From: Bacteroidota bacterium
Lineage (GTDB): Bacteria > Bacteroidota > Bacteroidia > 2-12-FULL-35-15
Length of the DNA: 64,000 nucleotides
Reading direction: 5' to 3'
NCBI GenBank assembly: GCA_029237775.1
Contig: JAQZBR010000002.1
Location: forward strand, 558,001 to 622,000
Position numbers and translations under genes: made by a program. The first letter of the stretch is position 1; the number at the start of each line of letters is the position of its first letter. Below the pieces are notes generated by a model that saw only the letters and a program-made list of their open reading frames with translations, ran no database searches and was not told the origin of the DNA. This document shows positions 43,138 through 51,562 of this stretch, in pieces.

Positions 43138-45360
43138 CTAAAACTTAATCCCCATCACCAAAATATCATCCACCTGCTCCTTCTCTCTTGCCCAATCAAC
43201 AATGGTATTGTTCAGCACGGTGTATTGATCTTCCATGCTTCTCTGATGAATATCTGAAAGCAATGCTTTGAAATTCCGGATCATGAACTTCTTCCCTCTT
43301 TCGCCACCAAACTGATCAACATATCCGTCAGTAAAAATATAGATGGAATCGTTCGGCTTCAGCGTAAGCTCATTATTAGTAAAGATGTGCTCTTCGGTTG
43401 TTGAGCCTCCGATAGACGCCTTATCACCATCGATCTTATAAAGCTCCCCGGATGCATGGAACAAAGGACGCATCGCTCCGGCAAATTCCAGTTTCATCTC
43501 ATCAGGATAAATGCAGCAAAGTGCGATGTCCATCCCATCCCCTGTTTCCGAATTCGATTCCTGCTTAAGCGCCTTCTTAACCCCTTTGTTCAGATGATAA
43601 AGTACTTCCGAAGGTTTAGTGGTCCCTTTTTCAAGGATGATGTGATTTAGGATATCGTTGCCGATCATACTCATAAAAGCTCCCGGCACACCGTGTCCGG
43701 TACAATCACCCACTGCGACTAAAACTTTATTATCACGCTTAGCATAAAAGTAAAAATCACCGCTGACAATATCTTTAGGTTTATACAGAATGAAGAATTG
43801 CTTCAGAGATCTTCCCATTTCCTCTTTTGAAGGAAGGATAGCCTGCTGAATCCGTTGGGCGTAATTGATACTGTCTGTGATATTCTTGTTTTTTTCCGCG
43901 ATCTGATCCCGGTTGATCTCAATGATATCATACGCTTCAGCCAGCTCATTATTTTTCTGCTCCAGGCTTTTGTTCGCCTTTTGTTTTTGCCGGATGCCCA
44001 TGACGAGCATAACAGCAAGGGCGCAAACGAGGATCAATCCTATAGCAATGAAATTCCTCATCATACGTTGCTTCTCAACTTCCGCCTGCTGGATCTTTAT
44101 CTCCTTGTTCTTGGTTTCATTTTCAAGCTTCTCCGACTGCAATTCTTTTTCCTTCAGCAGAACTTCCTTTGTTTTTTCAGCAGCTTCCATTCGCCTTTTA
44201 TTGATCTCAAGCACCTGCTGTCTGGTTCGCAGATCAGAGATCTCCCTTCCCTTGGTCAGTAAGGCGATCTCCTTTTCTTTGCGGTCTGTATCAAAACGCG
44301 TTTGCATCTCGATCAGCTTCGAAGAATTTTCTTTATTAAAAATGCTGTCTTTAACCTCTGTGTATAATTTGTAATTCGCTAATGCTTCCTGTGGCTTATT
44401 AAGTTTTTCATAAGCAGATGACAAGCTTAAATATGCACTTTTAAGGGCAACCTTATAGCCTACCTCTTTTGCGGTCTTAATTGCATTCAACTGCGATTCC
44501 ACTGCCTCCTGATACTTCCCCTGCTTCTCATAAATATTACCAATATCTATGTAACTCATGGCAATACCTTTTTTATTATTCAGCTCTTTCCTGATCTCAT
44601 AGGCTTTCAATTGGTATTCAAGGGCCAATGGATAATTACCCTGCTCGTAATAGATCGCTCCGATATTACCAAGGTTGGAAGACGTACCCTTTTTATCACC
44701 CAGCTCCTGCTTCAGCTTTAAAGACTTCAATTCGTAATCAAGTGCTTTATCATATTCCTTCATATCCATGTAAATGATCCCAATATTGTTGAGGCAACCC
44801 GCAATTCCTTCTTTATCATTCAGCTCTTCCCTGATCTTTAATGACTTTAACTGATATTCAAGTGAAAGCCTTGTATTTCCCTGCGCAGAATATATATTCC
44901 CAATTCCCATCAGTCCATTGGCGATACCTTTTTTATCACCTGTCTCCTCCACTATCTTTAATGCTCTCAGATAATACTCGAGTGCAGAATTAAAGTCCCC
45001 TTCGAGGTAATAACTGTTTCCGATAGTATTACATGCATTGACCTTACCTTTTGAGTTATTTGTTTTATTTGAGAGTTCCAGGGCTGAGAGACAATATTTT
45101 CGGGCTTTTGCTGGTTCAGTGCGAAGATATGATTCACCTAATGAACTAAGGATCTCTATCCGGGTTTTATCATCCCTGGCCGCAGACAATTTCTTTTCAA
45201 GCTCTTCTGCTTTACCGCCCTGAGAAAAAGAAAGTAAGGATGAAAATAAAAAGACAAAAACAAGCAAAAGAGCATTTTTGCCGCACGACAAATTAATTGC
45301 GGCAGCAAATGGTTCAAACAGAAGTTTTAAAAATCTCGGAGTAGCAGATATGTTTCCCAT
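43138..45360 (-). CDS. TPR sensor protein with SpoIIE/PP2C-type phosphatase domain
   Basis: This 740-aa protein has a signal peptide or anchor (LLLVFVFLFSSLLSFSQG), about seven TPR repeats outside the membrane (such as GKYQEAVESQLNAIKTAKEV; about 50-330), a coiled coil (about 340-430), a membrane span (FIAIGLILVCALAVMLVMGI), another short coiled coil and a SpoIIE-type phosphatase (about 510-740). The phosphatase shows YKPKDIVSGDFYFYAKRD, VAVGDCTGHGVPGAFMSMIG and IYIFTDGYVDQFGG. Such proteins likely dephosphorylate anti-sigma antagonists in response to envelope signals. No partner-switch gene is adjacent. The ORF track uses TTG 45420, which lies upstream of a good promoter; ATG 45360 is preferred. 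Confidence 0.9.
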   Translation of the reverse strand: MGNISATPRFLKLLFEPFAAAINLSCGKNALLLVFVFLFSSLLSFSQGGKAEELEKKLSAARDDKTRIEILSSLGESYLRTEPAKARKYCLSALELSNKTNNSKGKVNACNTIGNSYYLEGDFNSALEYYLRALKIVEETGDKKGIANGLMGIGNIYSAQGNTRLSLEYQLKSLKIREELNDKEGIAGCLNNIGIIYMDMKEYDKALDYELKSLKLKQELGDKKGTSSNLGNIGAIYYEQGNYPLALEYQLKAYEIRKELNNKKGIAMSYIDIGNIYEKQGKYQEAVESQLNAIKTAKEVGYKVALKSAYLSLSSAYEKLNKPQEALANYKLYTEVKDSIFNKENSSKLIEMQTRFDTDRKEKEIALLTKGREISDLRTRQQVLEINKRRMEAAEKTKEVLLKEKELQSEKLENETKNKEIKIQQAEVEKQRMMRNFIAIGLILVCALAVMLVMGIRQKQKANKSLEQKNNELAEAYDIIEINRDQIAEKNKNITDSINYAQRIQQAILPSKEEMGRSLKQFFILYKPKDIVSGDFYFYAKRDNKVLVAVGDCTGHGVPGAFMSMIGNDILNHIILEKGTTKPSEVLYHLNKGVKKALKQESNSETGDGMDIALCCIYPDEMKLEFAGAMRPLFHASGELYKIDGDKASIGGSTTEEHIFTNNELTLKPNDSIYIFTDGYVDQFGGERGKKFMIRNFKALLSDIHQRSMEDQYTVLNNTIVDWAREKEQVDDILVMGIKF

Positions 45361-45375
45361 TCCATGGAATATCCT

Positions 45376-45407
45376 CAAATATACTTTTTTGAAATTATGA
45401 TTCCAAA
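45376..45407 (-). promoter_or_regulatory. Bacteroidota-type promoter of the TPR/SpoIIE gene
   Basis: On the minus strand TTTG (45407-45404) and TATATTTG (45383-45376) are exactly 20 bp apart, matching the Bacteroidota -33/-7 consensus. It predicts a transcript start near 45370, 10 nt before ATG 45360. Confidence 0.65.
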
Positions 45408-45472
45408 TGATCTGTTTCAAGACCTGTTTAAATCATTTAAAGCAGTAACTTTACCCTCCGAATTACATCAAT

Positions 45473-47332
45473 ATGGCACGCAAAGTAAAAGAAACAGACG
45501 ACCTTCCGAAAGTAAAGATCAATAAGACATCCCTAAAAAAGGCCCTCCGCATTTTTGACTATGTTGGTGTGCATAAATGGAAACTTTATCTCGGACTCGT
45601 ATTTCTTGTTCTTACTTCATTTACCGCCTTGTTATTTCCGACCATGCTTGGTGCACTCGTAAATGTCATCGATCCTAAAAATACTACCACTGCCGTTCAG
45701 AGTACTACCGCTGCCGGTGGGATGATGAAAGAATTCCAGGAAAAATATTTTTCAAATATCAATGATATCGGACTCTACCTCATCGTAGTGCTCAGTTTAC
45801 AATCAGTCTTCTCTTACTTCCGTGTATACTTATTTGTCAATTATACCGAAAACACATTAGCGAGCCTTCGTCAGGCAGTTTACAAACATCTGATCTCACT
45901 GCCAATGAGCTTTTTCGTACAGCAGCGTGTCGGTGATCTGAATAGTCGCATGTCGGCTGATATTTCCCAGATCCAGGACACATTAACTACAACGATCGCA
46001 GAATTTCTCAGACAGTTCTTACTCATCGTTGGTGGTATCATTCTGCTTTTGTTCATCTCACCGAGGCTGACCTTACTGATGCTCGCGATCGTACCTGTTG
46101 TGGCTGCTGCTGCAGTGATTTTCGGAAGGTTCATCCGTAAGACATCCAAAAAAGTTCAGGAGAAGATCGCTGAATCCAACACAGTAATTGAAGAAACCCT
46201 TCAAGGCATTAGTAATGTGAAAGCTTTTGCAAATGAATTTTTTGAAAATAAACGTTATAAGAAGAGTACTGAAGAAATCATTCATAATGCTATACAGGGC
46301 GGAAAATATCGCGGGGCCTTTGCATCATTTATCATCTTCTGCCTCTTCGGGTCGATCGTAGCAGTTATCTGGTACGGTGTCTATTTAGCACAGCACAATC
46401 AGTTGCTTGTTGGTGATCTGATCTCCTTTATCTTATATTCTGCATTTGTTGGCGCCTCTTTTGGCGGTATTGCTGAATTATATGCGCAGGTTCAAAAAGC
46501 AATTGGCTCAGTAGAACGCGTTTTTGAAATTCTGGATGAACAGCCTGAGATCATTGAAGTTACCGAATATAAGGCGATCACGAATCGCATTGAAGGGGAT
46601 GTTGTTTTTGAAAATCTTGCCTTCACCTACCCTTCCCGTAAGGAGATCAGAGTATTAAAGAGCATAAGCCTCCACGTAAAGAAAGGTGAAACTATTGCAA
46701 TTGTCGGACCTAGCGGATCCGGAAAATCAACGATCGTGAGCTTGCTTTTAAGATTCTACGATCCTGAAAGCGGAGCCATCCTTATCGATGGAAAGGATGC
46801 AAGGCAGTATCAGCTCACTGAGCTGCGTAATAACATGGCAATTGTGCCGCAGGATGTCTTGCTGTTTGGCGGAACGATTTACGAGAACATCGCTTATGGA
46901 AAACCGGGCGCTTCAGCGGAAGAGATCGTAGAGGCTGCGAGAAAAGCAAATGCTCTTGAGTTCATTAATACCTTCCCGGAAAAGCTCGAAACAATTGTCG
47001 GTGAACGCGGAGTGAAATTATCCGGTGGCCAGCGTCAACGTATCGCTATCGCACGAGCTGTACTGAAGGATCCAAGCATCCTTATACTTGACGAAGCCAC
47101 AAGCTCACTGGATTCTGAATCGGAGCGTGTTGTTCAGGAAGCACTGGATAAGCTGATGGTAGGAAGGACTTCTTTTGTGATCGCACACCGTTTGTCTACT
47201 ATCCGTAAAGCTGATAAGATCGTTGTAATTGAAAAAGGAGAAGTTCGTGAAAGCGGAACCCACCAGGAATTGATGCAGCTGGAAAACGGACTTTACAGAA
47301 GCTTATCGAGTATGCAGCTGGAACTGGCGTAA
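45473..47332 (+). CDS. ABC exporter, fused permease-ATPase (MsbA/BmrA type)
   Basis: This 619-aa half-transporter has a six-span domain (about 35-345) and an ATPase domain (about 375-615) with Walker A IVGPSGSGKSTIVSLLLRFY, the canonical signature LSGGQRQRIAIARA and Walker B ILILDEATSSLDSESE. It keeps the standard LSGGQ, unlike the exporter at 21324, so the two are different subfamilies. A short extra segment after span 1 (DPKNTTTAVQSTTAAGG) is extracytoplasmic. The substrate is unknown. It is divergent from the phosphatase gene and shares a terminator with the rsmG operon. Confidence 0.93.
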   Translation: MARKVKETDDLPKVKINKTSLKKALRIFDYVGVHKWKLYLGLVFLVLTSFTALLFPTMLGALVNVIDPKNTTTAVQSTTAAGGMMKEFQEKYFSNINDIGLYLIVVLSLQSVFSYFRVYLFVNYTENTLASLRQAVYKHLISLPMSFFVQQRVGDLNSRMSADISQIQDTLTTTIAEFLRQFLLIVGGIILLLFISPRLTLLMLAIVPVVAAAAVIFGRFIRKTSKKVQEKIAESNTVIEETLQGISNVKAFANEFFENKRYKKSTEEIIHNAIQGGKYRGAFASFIIFCLFGSIVAVIWYGVYLAQHNQLLVGDLISFILYSAFVGASFGGIAELYAQVQKAIGSVERVFEILDEQPEIIEVTEYKAITNRIEGDVVFENLAFTYPSRKEIRVLKSISLHVKKGETIAIVGPSGSGKSTIVSLLLRFYDPESGAILIDGKDARQYQLTELRNNMAIVPQDVLLFGGTIYENIAYGKPGASAEEIVEAARKANALEFINTFPEKLETIVGERGVKLSGGQRQRIAIARAVLKDPSILILDEATSSLDSESERVVQEALDKLMVGRTSFVIAHRLSTIRKADKIVVIEKGEVRESGTHQELMQLENGLYRSLSSMQLELA

Positions 47333-47447
47333 AAAGATTAAAATAGAGTAAATCAAAAAATTCTGAAACCTTGGATGGATTTCAACGTATCACTTATCCA
47401 GAAGCGTTAAGCTGAAAGATTTTCAGAAACACCAATTACTCCTCCAC

Positions 47448-47481
47448 AAAAAATCCCTTGTCATGAAACAAGGGATTTTTT
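47448..47481. terminator. Bidirectional terminator
   Basis: AAAAAATCCCTTG (47448-47460) and CAAGGGATTTTTT (47469-47481) are perfect 13-bp arms with an 8-nt loop, with A and T runs on the two sides. It serves the ABC exporter (+) and the rsmG operon (-). A smaller hairpin, CTGAAAGATTTTCAG, lies at 47412-47426. Confidence 0.85.
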
Positions 47482-47483
47482 AT

Positions 47484-48113
47484 TTATAAAGGCATGTATA
47501 CCACCTTTTTAGTTTCAAAGAACTCTTCTTCGAAAAACTCCTTGAGATCATGAAAGACCACTCGCTTTTGAAAATCCTTAAACTCTTCCGTCAGATCCCC
47601 GCCTTTCAGGTAAAGAATTCCGTTTGGCAAGGTATTGAACTGGTTCTTTGAAACTTTATTCTGAACCCATCTGTAGAAAGCAGGAAATTCGGTTACGGCA
47701 CGAGAGATCACAAATTCGAATTTTTCTTTTACCTCTTCGACCCTTTTGTGCTCAGCGCGAACATTCTTTAATCCCAAAGCCTGCGCGACTTCATTCACGA
47801 CTTTAATTTTTTTTCCAATGGAATCCACCAGGTAAAAATTACATTCCGGAAAAAGGATCGCAAGGGGAATTCCGGGGAAGCCTCCTCCACAGCCAACATC
47901 GATAATATGCGTTTTGGGTTTGAATGCCATTACTTTGGCAATTCCGAGTGAATGCAGTACATGACGCTCATACAACAGATCAATATCCTTTCGGGAGATC
48001 ACATTTATCTGTGCGTTCCAATGCTCATACAAAGATTGCAACTCAGCAAACTGTTTTTGCTGGATCTCAGTAAGGTCAGGAAAGTATTTAAATATTATAT
48101 TGAGATCTGGCAT
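47484..48113 (-). CDS. rsmG: 16S rRNA (guanine527-N7)-methyltransferase
   Basis: This 209-aa enzyme methylates N7 of G527 in 16S rRNA using S-adenosylmethionine. The SAM-binding loop is HIIDVGCGGGFPGIPLAILF (about residues 68-87). Other RsmG segments are NVISRKDIDLLYERHVLHSL at the N-terminus and EFVISRAVTEFPAF near residue 133. Length is normal. It is last in a three-gene unit after the GT2 and sigma genes. The terminator begins just past its stop. Confidence 0.95.
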   Translation of the reverse strand: MPDLNIIFKYFPDLTEIQQKQFAELQSLYEHWNAQINVISRKDIDLLYERHVLHSLGIAKVMAFKPKTHIIDVGCGGGFPGIPLAILFPECNFYLVDSIGKKIKVVNEVAQALGLKNVRAEHKRVEEVKEKFEFVISRAVTEFPAFYRWVQNKVSKNQFNTLPNGILYLKGGDLTEEFKDFQKRVVFHDLKEFFEEEFFETKKVVYMPL

Positions 48114-48140
48114 AAACCGGATGAATGAAAAATCCTGATC

Positions 48141-48758
48141 TTAAATTTTAGTGTCGGTATTTTTAAGAATGTTCGCAAGGAACTCACGGGCACGAAACAA
48201 CTGAGCTTTTACTGTTCCCAATGGAAGTTCCAGTTTCTCCGCGATCTCTTCATATGAAAGCTCATCAAAATAACGCATTTCAACAAGCACGCGATAACGC
48301 GGCTTTAGTTTTTCAACCACCTCGTGCATGTGCTTCACTTTCTGTTTCTTGATGTAATTCTCTTCAGGCGTTAAACCGTCTGATTTAATGTCCATCGACA
48401 TTTCAGATCCTTCTTCATTCTCGAAAGTTTTGTCGATGGAAAAAGTGACCATCTTTTTTCTGCGGATAAAATCAATGCAATTATTGGAAGCTATCTTAAA
48501 AAGCCAGGTGCTGAAAGCGTAATTTGGAGTGTACTGATGAAGTCGCTTGAATGCTTTACCGAAAGCTTCAATGGTAAGATCATCCGCATCGTCCTTGTTG
48601 TTCACCATCTTTAGCAGCATGAAATAAACAGAATCGCGGTAACGGCCCATTAAAGAAGCATAAGCTTTCTGATCACCTTTATCAAGCGCTGCACGAATCA
48701 GGTTATAATCAAAAACTGCTTTTTCGGAAAGGTTATTTTCTAAATTTAATTCGTCCAT
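48141..48758 (-). CDS. ECF-type RNA polymerase sigma factor
   Basis: This 205-aa factor has region 2 (DDADDLTIEAFGKAFKRL and FSTWLFKIASNNCIDFIRRK, about 50-105) and region 4 (LKPRYRVLVEMRYFDELSYE and LPLGTVKAQLFRAREFLANI, about 145-200). It belongs to the sigma-70 ECF group and may direct an envelope response. No anti-sigma gene is adjacent. It lies 9 nt after the GT2 gene and 27 nt before rsmG, so it is probably made with both. It is not a close copy of the factor at 15933. Confidence 0.92.
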   Translation of the reverse strand: MDELNLENNLSEKAVFDYNLIRAALDKGDQKAYASLMGRYRDSVYFMLLKMVNNKDDADDLTIEAFGKAFKRLHQYTPNYAFSTWLFKIASNNCIDFIRRKKMVTFSIDKTFENEEGSEMSMDIKSDGLTPEENYIKKQKVKHMHEVVEKLKPRYRVLVEMRYFDELSYEEIAEKLELPLGTVKAQLFRAREFLANILKNTDTKI

Positions 48759-48767
48759 CTGTAAATC

Positions 48768-49901
48768 TTATTTCCATTTATTCTTTCTGACAAACATATT
48801 GGCAAAAGTGACGAAAGGGTACACTACCAATAAAAATAACTCGATCAATGGCGATAAGAACAACAGATCTTTTTCTGCCAAAAGCTTCATCGATTTGTTA
48901 AAGATAAGCATTTGAATTAATAATCGCAAAGCATAAAGCGATAAGACAATTACCGGTTGAAACTGCAGAATAAGGAGGGTAATGAATGTTCCGTAAAAAA
49001 AATACAGGCTCAGGCTCACCATTGCCAGACGAAATTTACTTGCTGAATTATAGTGCTTATAAGTTGTGACGTGCCTTCTTTTCTGCCTGAACCAGTCCCG
49101 GAAGGTGCGCTTCACCTTCGAAATCGTATGGCTTTCAATACTTATCTCCACCTGCGAGTTGCGTTTAGTTGCCGCCTCATTCACAAACAAGTCATCATCA
49201 CCGGACTCTATATGATAATGTGATGCAAAGCCTTTCATCTTGAAGAACAGCGACTTTTTATAAGCGAGGTTACGGCCGGTTCCCATATAAGTTTTACCTG
49301 CTAGTGAAAATGAAAGGAACTGCAGGGCGATGAAAAACGTATCATAGCGGATCACTTTATTCACGAAGCCTTTCTGTTTTTCATATGCCCCGTAACCGAT
49401 AACAATTTCGGTTTCCCCGCTGAACTGCTGCATCATATTCCGAAGCCAGTCCTTGCTATTAGGCCTGCAATCGGCATCCGTCAAAAGCATATGCTCATGG
49501 CTCGCTCCTTTGATCCCCATCATCAGGGCGATCTTTTTGCCATGTGAATATGTTTCATCCTCCTTGATAGTGACGATCTTCAGATTGGAATGGCGATAGG
49601 AGAATTCCTTTAAAATATCTGCGGAGTTATCAAAGGAACAATCGTTCACCACAACCACTTCAAACTCGGGATACTCCTGTTCAAATATCCTTGGGAGGAA
49701 TTCAACAAGATTATCATCCTCATTTCTTGCACAAATAATAATTGATGCAGGAGGAGTGTTTGCCGGCAGCTCCTTTTTCTTGTAGAACGCAAGGCGACTG
49801 AAAATTCCCAGATAAAAAAACAACTGGATGATCAAGGCAAGCACATACACACCTAATAAAATCAACCCTACTGAAACCATTGTGAAATCTGACCAAACCA
49901 T
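48768..49901 (-). CDS. Membrane-bound family 2 glycosyltransferase
   Basis: This 377-aa GT2 enzyme has an N-terminal span (VSVGLILLGVYVLALIIQLF), a GT-A fold with PASIIICARNEDDNLVEFLP, VVVVNDCSFDNSADIL and LLTDADCRPNSKDWL (the metal-binding DxD), a C-terminal QKRRHV acceptor-site segment (QxxRH) and two or three C-terminal spans. Such enzymes extend or export surface polysaccharides from nucleotide sugars. The donor is unknown. It is the first gene of the GT2-sigma-rsmG operon. An ACGAAT repeat lies directly upstream. Confidence 0.92.
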   Translation of the reverse strand: MVWSDFTMVSVGLILLGVYVLALIIQLFFYLGIFSRLAFYKKKELPANTPPASIIICARNEDDNLVEFLPRIFEQEYPEFEVVVVNDCSFDNSADILKEFSYRHSNLKIVTIKEDETYSHGKKIALMMGIKGASHEHMLLTDADCRPNSKDWLRNMMQQFSGETEIVIGYGAYEKQKGFVNKVIRYDTFFIALQFLSFSLAGKTYMGTGRNLAYKKSLFFKMKGFASHYHIESGDDDLFVNEAATKRNSQVEISIESHTISKVKRTFRDWFRQKRRHVTTYKHYNSASKFRLAMVSLSLYFFYGTFITLLILQFQPVIVLSLYALRLLIQMLIFNKSMKLLAEKDLLFLSPLIELFLLVVYPFVTFANMFVRKNKWK

Positions 49902-49924
49902 ATCTACGAATTACTAATCAACGA

Positions 49925-49954
49925 ATAACGAATCTATACGAATTTACGAATCTG
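49925..49954 (+). repeat. Left arm of an inverted repeat flanking tgt
   Basis: ATAACGAATCTATACGAATT followed by TACGAATCTG. The reverse complement of 51489-51519 shares ATAACGAAT, then 17 identical bases ACGAATTTACGAATCTG, with one indel between. Confidence 0.6.
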
Positions 49955-50024
49955 TGTGTGCTAAAAATACGTGCAAAAAGTCGGCTTTCACTTATGTGCT
50001 TCCGTTGGGGAAAGAACAATGAAA

Positions 50025-50057
50025 ACCTTTTGCGTTCTTAGCGCCTTTGCGAGAAAC
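50025..50057 (-). repeat. GTTTCTCGCAAAGGCGCTAAG intergenic repeat
   Basis: The minus strand reads GTTTCTCGCAAAGGCGCTAA followed by GAACGCAAAAGG, a widespread type of non-coding repeat between bacterial genes. Only one copy was seen here. Confidence 0.4.
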
Positions 50058-50083
50058 AAACAAATCTTCCAAACAAAAATACC

Positions 50084-50115
50084 TTGAACACATCAACCGT
50101 AATGTGTTATCTTTG
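50084..50115 (+). promoter_or_regulatory. tgt promoter with a dyad in the spacer
   Basis: TTG (50084-50086) and TATCTTTG (50108-50115, full TAnnTTTG match) are 21 bp apart. Between them, AACACAT (50087-50093) and ATGTGTT (50102-50108) are perfect 7-bp inverted arms with an 8-bp gap, which is the place and shape of a repressor operator. The implied leader is about 105 nt. Confidence 0.55.
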
Positions 50116-50173
50116 GCAGGATTTAAACAAAGTAATTAACAATCAATCGGAAGTTATCGGTTAATAGTTATTA

Positions 50174-50198
50174 GTTATTTCAGGCTAGCCTAAATAAC
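50174..50198. repeat. GTTATTT...AGGCTAGCCT palindrome, copy 3
   Basis: GTTATTTCAGGCTAGCCT followed by AAATAAC: GTTATTT and AAATAAC are perfect outer arms and AGGCTAGCCT is a perfect inner palindrome, with one unpaired base. It is the best-formed of the three copies (3677, 11377), and it lies in the predicted tgt leader. Confidence 0.6.
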
Positions 50199-50225
50199 TA
50201 TTAACAAATAACCTATTTAACCAAC

Positions 50226-51356
50226 ATGAAGTTCAGTATATCACACAAAGATAAAGGAAGCAAGGCACGCGCGGGGGAGATCGTAACCGACCATGGCACC
50301 ATTCAGACACCCATATTTATGCCGGTCGGCACAGCAGGGACCGTTAAAGCGGTTCATCAGCGCGAGTTAAAAGATGATATCAAAGCTCAGATCATTTTAG
50401 GTAATACATACCATTTGTATCTCAGGCCTGGACTGGAAACAATAGAAATGGCCGGAGGACTGCATAAATTCAATGGTTGGGATAAGCCTCTCTTAACTGA
50501 TAGTGGCGGTTACCAGGTATATTCACTGGCAAATCAGCGTAAGCTGACTGAAGAAGGCGCAAAATTCACTTCACACATTGATGGCAGTAAACATTTCTTT
50601 ACCCCTGAGAATGTAATGGATATCCAAAGAACCATCGGTGCTGATATAATCATGGCATTTGATGAGTGTACCCCCTACCCTTGTGAATATGAATATGCAA
50701 GGAAGTCACTCGACATGACCCACCGCTGGCTGAAAAGGTGCTGTACTCAATTTGATAAAACCGAAGGGAAATACGGATATTCCCAAACACTGTTCCCAAT
50801 TGTGCAAGGCAGCGTTTACAAAGACCTGAGAGAGAAATCTGCAGAATTCATCGCCAATCAAAACCGCGAAGGAAATGCGATCGGAGGCTTATCTGTTGGA
50901 GAACCTGCTGAGGATATGTATGCTATGACCGAGGTTGTATGTAATATTCTTCCTGCCGACAAGCCGCGCTATCTGATGGGAGTGGGAACTCCTGTAAACA
51001 TTCTTGAAAGCATTGCGCTGGGAATAGACATGTTCGATTGTGTGATGCCAACACGTAATGCAAGACACGGGCTGTTATACACACAGAACGGGATCATGAA
51101 CATAAAGAATGAACGCTGGAAAAATGATTTTTCAGTGCTGGATGAGAATGGAACTTCTTATGTGGATAAAGCCTATACCAAAGCTTACCTTCGTCATCTA
51201 GTGCATTCACAGGAATTGCTTGCAGCGCAGATCGCGAGTATCCATAACCTGGCGTTTTATTTATGGCTGGTTGGAGCCGCAAGGGAACAGATCATGGCAG
51301 GGACTTTTTATGAATGGAAAAACAAAATGGTGAAACAGCTGAGTGTTAGGTTGTAG
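50226..51356 (+). CDS. tgt: tRNA-guanine transglycosylase (queuosine pathway)
   Basis: This 376-aa enzyme swaps guanine 34 for preQ1 in tRNAs for Asp, Asn, His and Tyr. Family motifs are QTPIFMPVGTAGTVKAVHQR, the active-site LLTDSGGYQVYSLANQRK (Asp about 90), GGLSVGEP, and the nucleophile Asp in DMFDCVMPTRNARHG (about 269). The C-terminal zinc site is altered: where most bacterial Tgt have CxCxxC, this protein has DENGTSYVDKAYTKAYLRHL with no cysteine. From memory this is usual in Bacteroidota Tgt. An LptF/LptG permease follows, a common pairing in this phylum. Confidence 0.96.
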   Translation: MKFSISHKDKGSKARAGEIVTDHGTIQTPIFMPVGTAGTVKAVHQRELKDDIKAQIILGNTYHLYLRPGLETIEMAGGLHKFNGWDKPLLTDSGGYQVYSLANQRKLTEEGAKFTSHIDGSKHFFTPENVMDIQRTIGADIIMAFDECTPYPCEYEYARKSLDMTHRWLKRCCTQFDKTEGKYGYSQTLFPIVQGSVYKDLREKSAEFIANQNREGNAIGGLSVGEPAEDMYAMTEVVCNILPADKPRYLMGVGTPVNILESIALGIDMFDCVMPTRNARHGLLYTQNGIMNIKNERWKNDFSVLDENGTSYVDKAYTKAYLRHLVHSQELLAAQIASIHNLAFYLWLVGAAREQIMAGTFYEWKNKMVKQLSVRL

Positions 51357-51488
51357 TTGTTAGTTCGTAGTGGGTGGGTTGTAGTTCTTAGACGGGTCAA
51401 CCAAAAATTTCAGCTCTTGCTTGAGATCCTCTATAAGAAAGCGGATTTACTGATCAAGTTTAGTATTAATTAACATTAAGCATACACC

Positions 51489-51519
51489 CAGATTCGTAAA
51501 TTCGTTCCTTATTCGTTAT
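51489..51519 (-). repeat. Right arm of an inverted repeat flanking tgt
   Basis: CAGATTCGTAAATTCGTTCC followed by TTATTCGTTAT is the inverted counterpart of 49925-49954. The tgt gene and its promoter lie between the arms. Confidence 0.6.
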
Positions 51520-51562
51520 CCGTACAATTGCAATTTGGAATCTGAAATTTGAAATAAATAGG

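Larger units (their letters stand above)
49902..50225. other. 324-bp divergent gap between the GT2 gene and tgt
   Basis: It contains an ACGAAT repeat arm (49925-49954), a CGCAAAGGCG-type repeat (50025-50057, minus orientation), the tgt promoter with an operator-like dyad (50084-50115) and the third GTTATTT...AGGCTAGCCT palindrome (50174-50198). It has no ORF. Confidence 0.6.

Noticed and set aside
45361-45420. TTG start of the TPR/SpoIIE ORF
   Set aside because: It lies upstream of the best promoter in the window. ATG 45360 follows the promoter and gives a signal peptide.
50121-50225. Riboswitch (preQ1 type) in the tgt leader
   Set aside because: The leader holds a simple palindrome and repeats; no preQ1 aptamer core is recognisable.
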